Origin: Symsagittifera roscoffensis
Taxonomy: Eukaryota > Xenacoelomorpha > Acoela > Convolutidae
Assembly: GCF_963678635.1 (NCBI RefSeq)
Contig: NC_087066.1
Span: 15,669,949 to 15,733,948 of the forward strand
Length of the DNA stretch: 64,000 nucleotides
Direction of reading: 5' to 3'
Made by a program: the position numbers and the translations under genes. The notes beneath the pieces are model-generated. The model saw only the letters and a program-made list of their open reading frames with translations, was not told the origin of the DNA and did no database searches. Of this stretch, positions 56,291 through 64,000 are shown piece by piece. Position 1 is the stretch's first letter, and every line of letters starts with the position of its first letter.

Positions 56291-58296
56291 AAACATAAGA
56301 GTAAGATTAGGATTAGTATTGATCAAAGAATTTGATCGAATCTGTCCGGCCAAAAATAAGTGCGTGACAAACAGATCACCGGACCTAAATTCACTGTCAG
56401 ACAATGACAAGTAGGAATTGGAAAAACAAAATTTACAATTGAGCGACTATTGGGGACATCGATTTTGTTTCGGGATCATTGCTCTTTTCCATAGCAGCCA
56501 CTTATCCGCCAACACCTTCCCGAAAAAACTGATGCTGCATACCTGATTGTGATTTAATTTCTTACAGCACCAGGTTTGTTTTATTCAGAAGTTGTCAAGG
56601 GATAATTTTCTCTGGAAGAAAGCAATGACGGCAAAGCAAAATTAGCAGCGCCAAATGTCTTCCAATTGTTTTTTAGTTGAGTTCGTTGAGATCAGGTCTC
56701 AATAAAACAAAACTGCCCGTCAGGTTTGTTCAAAAACTATTGTGGAAAAATTTAATTGCAATTATTGGGATGCAATTATTTGATTGCGTTATAATTTTTA
56801 ACCCAATAGTTGATGGTAAAGCAAGCATCTAATTGGCATAAAATAATGCGTATTTATAACAGGTCTTATAACAGTATTGTACGCCTAATGTAGCCTGAAA
56901 ATCTTTCATTGTGTTAAAGTCATCGACTTTTGCCGTTAAACTTGGAACGTCAGTTTTTCCTCAAGTACACTCGCAGACTATGGAACAAAAAGACTGGGAA
57001 GATTGTTATAAGTTAACACCCAAATCGAAAACAATTGAATGAAAACAATAATTGTGGCAACACCGCGCAAAATATCGAAGAAAGTTGTTAATGAAAAGAG
57101 TGGTACAATTTAAGAAAACTTCGGAGGCTATTTGAAAAGCAGAAAAAACTGGGGTGCTATAAACTAAAATGATAAGAACGGGGGCTCAGAGCATAAAGTT
57201 AGACTGTTTGCAAAAGCAAGCTCGGGTAGTGTTAATGACATATCGGAATTGAAATCCTAAAAAACAAGACAAGACTGCCGGTAAGGGTTGTTCAAAAACT
57301 AATGTTAATTGCAATTATTGGGATGCACTTATTTGAATGCGGTATACTTCTAAACCCATTAGTTGATGGTAAAACAAGCAATTAATTGGCAACAAAAACG
57401 CGTATTTATAACACATCTTATAAAAGTAACGTAGGCTAACGTAGCCTGGTTATTCTTTTAGTATGTGAACGTTATCGACTTTCATCCCATGCCCTTGAAA
57501 AGATCATCAGCGAGGGCAAAAACAAAAAGAACATGGCTGAGAAAAAGAAGCCCTGTAATTATAGCATTGATTCACCACCCATCTTAATGGTCTAATATAG
57601 GGGGAATCGCAGTCAGAAATTAGCAAAAAAATGCGCGATATCACCAATGCGCTGAAAAAGAGACCGGCAATTAACACGCGCGACGATTTTAGAAGTAGGT
57701 AGCTGAAACTAAGGCTGTAGTTTCAGAATCGAAAAATTCTGGCTAAAACAACAAAATTTTGAAATAACTTACATGTTAGCATAAAAATTAGAGACAAAAC
57801 GAAATTGTTAAAACAAAAAAGGTGAAAACTCTCAGAAATTTGTGACAAAATGTTTAAAATTGTTACATAATAGTTGTTACATAATTCCATTGATATTTGT
57901 AAAGTTTTGATTGGTTGAGTTTTTAAAATTTTGACATAATGATGTGTATGACACTTTTTATGATCTTTGATCATTTTGTACAGAGTGCTTAGAAGTTTGA
58001 AAACCTGAAGATGCACAAAAATGTGCGAAAACGTTTGTTTGAATTTACAATTCTAACGCATTCTCAAGTTATCGACCTTGGTGGCAAACTTGGAAAGTCA
58101 GTTATTCCTCGAGTACACCCGCGGACTATCGAACAAAAAGACAGGGAACTTTTCTATGAATCATCCTCAAAACGCAAAATGATTTATTGTTTTTCTTAAA
58201 CTTTAGGCTAATAGTATCGAATTTTCAAGTAAAATATGAGTCCTGCATGAAGTTCACAAAATCATCTGGCTTATCTCAACTCAAATTGGAACTATT

Positions 58297-58560
58297 ATGA
58301 ATGCCAACAATTTGTCTTCCATAAGAAGTTCGCATGCTGAAAAAATCAGTAAGAGTAGCATTTATTTCTGGAGCAAGCATACTCGCTTGGCAATCCGAAG
58401 CTTTCCGGATCAAAACCCATACGCTGTCAACTTATCTAAAATTGGTCTAAATAAAAAATCACCCCAGGCATATTCATTACGCACTTTCTTCGCAAATGGA
58501 AACAATAATGAAATGCCTTCATCAGCGGATTATTACACGTTGCGAAATTGCTTAGATTGA
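58297..58560 (+). pseudogene. Coding-like remnant in the 53-60 kb repeat, unknown family
   Basis: Plus-strand frame with LAIRSFPDQNPYAVNLSKIG followed by NKKSPQAYSLRTFFANGNNN. The corresponding part of the other copy (about 54930-55170) is recognisable with frameshifts and stops. The composition looks like a former protein, but I cannot assign it. Confidence 0.35.
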
Positions 58561-60480
58561 AAAAAGGAAGCACTAAAAGTATACTAACTGAAGCTTAGAA
58601 AAATACACAAACAGATTCACGGAAAACTAATTTACAGGTAACTTTTTTGCTTTTTGCCCTATTCTTTTTCAAATACTTTCAATTATATTCGTACTACAAT
58701 TTTCCGTTGATTGTCCTACATTTAATACTTTTGCGGTTCCCAGTGAGCCAAACGGCTGATATTTTTGGAGGTGACTAAACTCAAAATTAAAAAAATTTTA
58801 GGCAAAAATTTAGTTCTGACTCTACGGTGAGCAACTCTTTGAAATAACCGAACTAACTAAAAAACGTTTGAGAAAAAAATGGAAAATATCAGAACTAAAC
58901 CAAATCACTAAACTGCAGATAAACAAAAATAATTGAATTCATAGAGCAAAAGAATCGAGCAGGAAAAGGGAGATGAAAACTCGACGACATTCTGACTAAG
59001 GAATGTCAAATGTATTGGTTTTGTTTACCGCTGTCACAAACCTAATAGGATTTTAATTATGGAGTCGACTTTGCTGCAAAACTATTCATTGAAAACGAAC
59101 AATGGTCAACTCGATATCAAAACTCAAACATATGTATCCTTGTCACTTGGAAATTCACTCAAAGAAGTCAAACACTTGTATCGCTACTGGTTCAATAAGA
59201 ACGAATAATTGAGAATGCACGTAGTCTCGATCTAATTTAGGAATTCGACACCACATTACCACAGAACTGCAACTTCAATACGACCTTTTTGGATTCACAA
59301 TAATCTTTTTTTTATCTCATTACGTGTACTTCATTGACACAATCAATTTACACTTCTCTCAAGGAACTTAGAAGATGCTTCATCCATCCTTCACCAGAAA
59401 GCATTGGCTTACAAAAAATTGTTTGGTTTGGAACCATCTCAAAACAAGTGCTCAATTCTCATCTCAATATTCATTTTAAAAAATTACTAGAACTAACCAA
59501 TCATGATTCACTACTAAAATTTACAAAGAAATATAAAGCTGAAACTATTCATACTTTCAGCCAGAAAAATATAATACAGGTTGATATCAGTTGCTTTCTT
59601 CTCTCTTCTAACCTCGCAAGAGCGCCAGTTTATACTAGATTTACCGAGACTTAGAAACATAAGAGTAAGATTAGGATTACTATTGATCAAAGAATTTGAT
59701 CGAATCTGTCCGGCCAAAAATAAGTCTGCGTGACAAACAGATCACCGGACCTAAATTCACTGTCAGACAATGACAAGTAGGAATTTGAAAAACAAAATTT
59801 ACAATTGAGCGACTATTGGGGACATCGATTTTGTTTCGGGATCATTGCTCTTTTCCATAGCAGCCACTTATCCGCCAACACCTTCCCGAAAAAACTGATG
59901 CTGCATACCTGATTGTGATTTAATTTCTTACAGCACCAGGTTTGTTTTATTCAGAAGTTGTCAAGAGATAATTTTCTCTGGAAGAAAGCAATGACGGCAA
60001 AGCAAAATTAGCAGCGCCAAATGTCTTCCAATTGTTTTTTAGTTGAGTTCGTTGAGAGCAGGTCTCAATAAAACAAAACTGCCCGTCAGGGTTGTTCAAA
60101 AACTATTGTGGAAAAATTTAATTGCAATTATTGGGATGCAATTAATTGATTGCGTTATAATTCTTAACCCAATAGTTGATGGTAAAGCAAGCATCTAATT
60201 GGCAAAAATAACTCATTTTTATAACACGTCTTATAACAGTATTGTACGCTTAATGTAGCCTGAAAATCTTTCAGTGTGTAAAAGTCATCGACTTTTGCCG
60301 TTAAACTTGGAACGTCAGTTTTTCCTCAAGTACACTCGCAGAATATGGAACAAAAAGACAGGGAAGTTTGTTATAAGTCATCCCCCAAATGGAAAACAAT
60401 ATAATGTTCTGTTTAAAATTTGTTTTACTTCAAAAAGCCTATTAATTGCAGAGCCCTGCAATGTTTCGACTGCCTATTTA

Positions 60481-62392
60481 TTGGTCTCGATTTGTTTCCG
60501 GAAATATTTACAAGCAACAAACTTTAGGCTGAAAACTTCGAATAAATTCATATAAACTCCTCACTTTCTTCAAAAATCGGAGCAAAAACGAATTACAAAT
60601 TACCTTCATCAACAGATTGAACACAAGTTGCTACAATGCTAAGTTTGTGAAGTACTTGTCGCTTTTTTAAATGCCTGCAATGTTTTGAAGCAGTAATAGA
60701 ATACTAACTGAAGCCTATGAACAACAGAAAAACACCTAAAACAGATTAACGGAAAATAATTCACAAATAACTTTAACTGCTTTTTGCAAAATTAACTCTC
60801 AAATACTCCGAATTATTCTCGCACTAATATTTTGCAATGATTAAACAACTTTAGTAGAATGCATATAGTACACTATGATGGGGCGGCATCTATGAATGAC
60901 CATTGTTATAGATCATAATTGTCGCCATGTTTCGTCTGACAACCAATGGTCACCATGTAAAGATCCTAATTGTCACCGTGTAATATTTTAAACTAATAGT
61001 CGTCATGTAAATTTTCGATATATTTTGAGTAATCTCATTGAACCTAGATTTTGTGGAGAAATTAATCTGGGTTTTTTTGTGTTTCAAATTATTTGTCGAT
61101 TTTTTGACCGTGGTTTTCCTTCTTTTACTGCTTCATTATCGAAAAAAGAGTTGTTGAAGAATCGCGACTCCTCCTTGTCGGAAGTATTCGCCTACAGATC
61201 GGCGATATCTTGGCTATCTATATCACTATCGTTTGTTTCTGCTGCCCGAATTAGACCGGGGTCTGGAGTGCGCCAACTGCTATTGATCTGGTCCATCAGT
61301 TGTTGAAGCGAACGATATGGTTGTGTATTTTCAACAGCAAAACTATCCTTAGAGTAATTATCATCAAATTCCGGATGGTCCCAATAAAAGTTTTGAGTTT
61401 TAGCGAATTCTTCAGACACCACATCTAGGACATCGTCACAATCCCCGCGACACTGCCTGTTGACGATCTTCAAAAAAGACATCCTTTTTTCCAAATCGTC
61501 ATCATCAGTTGAGTCCCAACTTCAAACGGCGGGGTTGTCATTACTATCATCATTGTCAATCGAAGTTTGACCCCCATGTTTTTGTGAGCCTAGGGAAGAG
61601 TCTGCTGGTCATCATTGAGGATGTAGCTTTGTCGTCAAAAGCTGATAACGATGTTTTTATCGAAGTCACAGTTTGCAGATTGTGTGACTCGGATGCGATT
61701 CGACTGTTTTCAGTTTTGAATTATGAGCTATAGGTCAAGGTGGCTCGATACCGCTGATGAGTCAACATCTTCTGTGCAGCTTTTGATACAATTATGGGTG
61801 GTAGTTTCAGCAGTCTATTTAAACATTTAAATGATTACCAACCCATTTAACGATGAACAGTAATGAGTAGTGAAAAAAAGTAATCTGTGTTTTTTGTGTT
61901 TTTTTGTGGCTGCTACATCAGTTTCAATCCAGGTGCAGCAAAAGTAACCTGAAGGTCAAGTTTCACCTTAAAAATCATTCATCATTACAAAAATTCAAAA
62001 AAATTTAAAAATCGGGCATCACAAAACAATTCTCGGAGCCAAAAACAATTCACCCTACAAAAAGTTTTTTTTTCAAATCAAACCTTTTCGTCAGAAAAAA
62101 AGTTTGGCCGACGTAAAAATTTTTTCTTGAAAAAATTTTAAAAAGTGACAGACTTTTGCCCACAAAAGACCTAAAAAAAATAATAGCCACCAAAAAAAAT
62201 CCGTGCTTCTGGACAAAATGATAACTTCTGGACAAAATGGAATAAAGCCTAGGTTTTAGGGATATTAAGTCGATTATTATGTCCCTGGAAACTCGTCCTT
62301 GAATTCTAAAACAACCATTTTTGGATCGTAGGGGATAGTTCTTTGGGAGATTTTACAGATCAGGTTTATTCAAAGTAATCTTTTTTTCGGAA
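60481..62392. other. Stretch with little recognisable content
   Basis: AT-rich. At 60920-61015 a short motif (AATTGTCGCCATGT, AATGGTCACCATGT, AATTGTCACCGTGT, AATAGTCGTCATGT) recurs four times at about 27-31-bp steps. A 100-residue acidic frame on the minus strand (61192-61494) has no known domain. It is close to the polymerase relic at 62393 and might be another decayed Polinton gene, but nothing proves it. Confidence 0.4.
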
Positions 62393-63702
62393 AGTTGGCG
62401 TTATAGATCCTCAATTCTGATTTTGTACAGGAGACTATCCGTATCAAAATTGAAAAGATGACATTCAAAATTTGTTTTTATAGTGTCGTAAGGAAGTTTA
62501 CGCATGTGAAACTTTGCTATTTGATGAACACTAGCTCCCAAAATCGTTGGCACATCCCATTAAAGTTTTTGTAAAATTTTAAGTGAGCGCTGCCAAATTT
62601 TACACGAATTTTTTTTAGGATTTGAACTCGAATTCACTAAATTCTCTCAAAGCAGTTTGACAATCTCTAACTACCCGAGCGAGCATCCGTTTGACTCGCA
62701 TGTTTTCGCTAAGCAAAATTTGTACAAGTCCTCCTCAAGTTTTTGTTCTATACTGTTGACGTTTGGTCGTGTTCAGAGAGATATATGGTTCCAACCATGC
62801 TTCTTGTTCAAACTTCAGCACACGGTGCATTTTTTAAGAACTTTTACTCCCAACCTAACATACACTTGCAGAAGTTTGTTACGAATTGTATAAATTGACT
62901 TGTCATGCAACGTCTGCGGCAACTTCTTGGTCTTACCAATTGAACGTCTTGCCATTTCTTGATTTCTCATCTGCCCGAGAAAAATTGTTTGACAGAGACT
63001 CAACCAACACTGGGGTCCTGTTTCATTGGTAGGAGCTAGAGGGTAGTCATGATGACTGTCATGTAGTTCTTCTTGGTAACTGAAGTCAACTTCTAATATA
63101 AATCTAATCAGAGAGCCGTCAGTCGTTTTAAGGATTTGGTTCGAAATTACTCTCGTCGTCTAGATGCTCTTTTAACTCAAAGTTCTGCCCCGGTAGTTTT
63201 CCGTTTGCATGACGCCGCTATAGAGGTTATTCTCGTCGATCATCAACCTGTAGGCACTAGGCTGATCTAGGTTGAAGTCGGGTCATTCTTTGTTATTAGC
63301 TTTGAAAAAGCGGCTATGGAACACAGATTCAGTGCCATCTCTCATCATATTCTCGGGCATTTCGAGATGCCTGCGGTCTGATACAGGCTGAACGTTCGAG
63401 TTTTTGCAAATACGTTTGAAGGCGTCTCCAGCTCAGTTCGAAGCACTAAAATGGTGCGCACAGTCCAGGCGATAACTTTGCTGACTGATTTGTCGAAACT
63501 CGTCAAAGACGTAAGCAACAAGAAGTGTATCACACTTGAGATACAAGTTGTGATAGCCCTCCAAGTTCTGATATTTGAAATCCCTGAAAACATTTTTCCA
63601 TCTTCCAGATCCGCTTCTGAAACTGCAATTTTTCTTTTCCTCCATCCAAAACATAAGATTAATGATGCAATGTAGGCAGTACTTTTTCTTCAAATTTGGC
63701 AT
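62393..63702 (-). pseudogene. Decayed Polinton-type DNA polymerase B
   Basis: Fragments in polymerase order on the minus strand and in several frames: YHNLYLKCDTLLVAYVFDEF (exonuclease III region, near 63540), RLDCAHHFSASN, MIDENNLYSGVMQ (motif A, near 63230), a segment PQTLHDKSIYTIRNKLLQVY (near 62900) and FNFDTDSLLYKI (motif C, near 62450). The same order and spacing occur in the intact gene at 7634-10206, but similarity is only moderate, so this is another Polinton family. Many frameshifts and stops. It probably continues past 63702 toward the right edge. Confidence 0.8.
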
Positions 63703-64000
63703 TATAGATCTTCAACTCAAGAAGCATTGGAGTCCTAATTATAGTTTTAACTAGGACTCCAATGCTTAACGATATATAGTCTTCGCCGGTCCTTTTCTGG
63801 CAATTTTTAACTTTAAAAGTTTTCCAGGCCGCGCTAACCTCGTTTGCTGTGCTTTGAGATAACACATACATGAAGGTCAAAGTTCTGGATGTTATGTCCA
63901 CTGACTGGGGTAAAACTCACTTTTCGTCTGGCTAGATTGCATTTTCCATGCGCTCATCCCAGAAACTTTCCAGAAAAATGACAATGGTCAAGACAATTTT

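Larger units (their letters stand above)
53104..60480. repeat. Two-copy tandem duplication of a 3.4-3.9-kb unit of unknown origin
   Basis: 53104-57044 and 57046-60480 match over most of their length. The offset begins at 3,943 bp; the second copy lacks 53712-54175, after which the offset is near 3,480, falling to about 3,365 by 56 kb. Within each unit two shorter motifs recur: TGCAATTATTGGGATGCA (53370, 56760, 57310, 60124) and a coding-like stretch reading EYTRGLWNKKTG (54620, 56970, 58110, 60330). No recognised protein. The copies differ by many substitutions, so the duplication is old. Confidence 0.85.

Overview
The window is AT-rich nuclear DNA of an invertebrate animal. Two host genes anchor it: the 5' half of HADHA (mitochondrial trifunctional enzyme alpha subunit, spliced, minus strand, 216-2968) and a complete RRM2 (ribonucleotide reductase small subunit, one coding exon, minus strand, 32565-33668). 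GT-AG introns, Penelope-like and non-LTR retrotransposons and a Maverick/Polinton rule out a bacterial replicon. I cannot name the species.

The main feature is a near-complete Polinton (Maverick) at 3980-24286, about 1 kb upstream of HADHA. It starts with AG, ends with CT, has roughly 250-bp terminal inverted repeats and is flanked by an exact 6-bp target duplication (TGTAAC at 3974-3979 and 24287-24292). On the minus strand it carries small unrecognised genes, a two-helix membrane protein, a FtsK/HerA-type packaging ATPase with an internal deletion, a retroviral-type integrase, a minor capsid protein, a basic core-like protein, the major capsid protein, an adenain-like protease and a protein-primed DNA polymerase B whose frame is restored by two introns. 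The genes overlap by a few bases, as in a compact viral genome. Between protease and polymerase lies a 3.6-kb cassette bounded by 119-bp inverted repeats, with plus-strand genes that include a PC4-like ssDNA-binding protein. The left end of the Polinton, together with about 70 bp of host flank, has been tandemly duplicated after insertion (3905-6115 and 6122-8327), so the ancestral element is 6197-24286.

The rest is repeat-rich. 24548-29302 is a three-copy 1.59-kb tandem repeat. 29303-32564 has no recognised gene. 34069-34930 holds fold-back inverted repeats. About 36040-42300 is a diverged satellite with monomers near 165 bp and a 2,368-bp internal duplication. 42685-42756 is a tRNA-like sequence. 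43234-49169 is a decayed non-LTR retrotransposon with a restriction-like endonuclease, itself invaded by a second non-LTR element and flanked by 1-kb direct repeats. 49584-52822 is a decayed Penelope-like element with a GIY-YIG domain and a PHD-type zinc finger in its reverse transcriptase. 53104-60480 is a large tandem duplication of unknown sequence, and 62393-63702 is a decayed second Polinton-type polymerase.

The Polinton proteins together describe a virus-like element: the polymerase copies it, the integrase inserts it, and capsid, protease and ATPase would build a particle. The truncated ATPase, and an integrase with no AUG of its own, suggest that this copy is no longer fully competent or that it depends on splicing or frameshifting.
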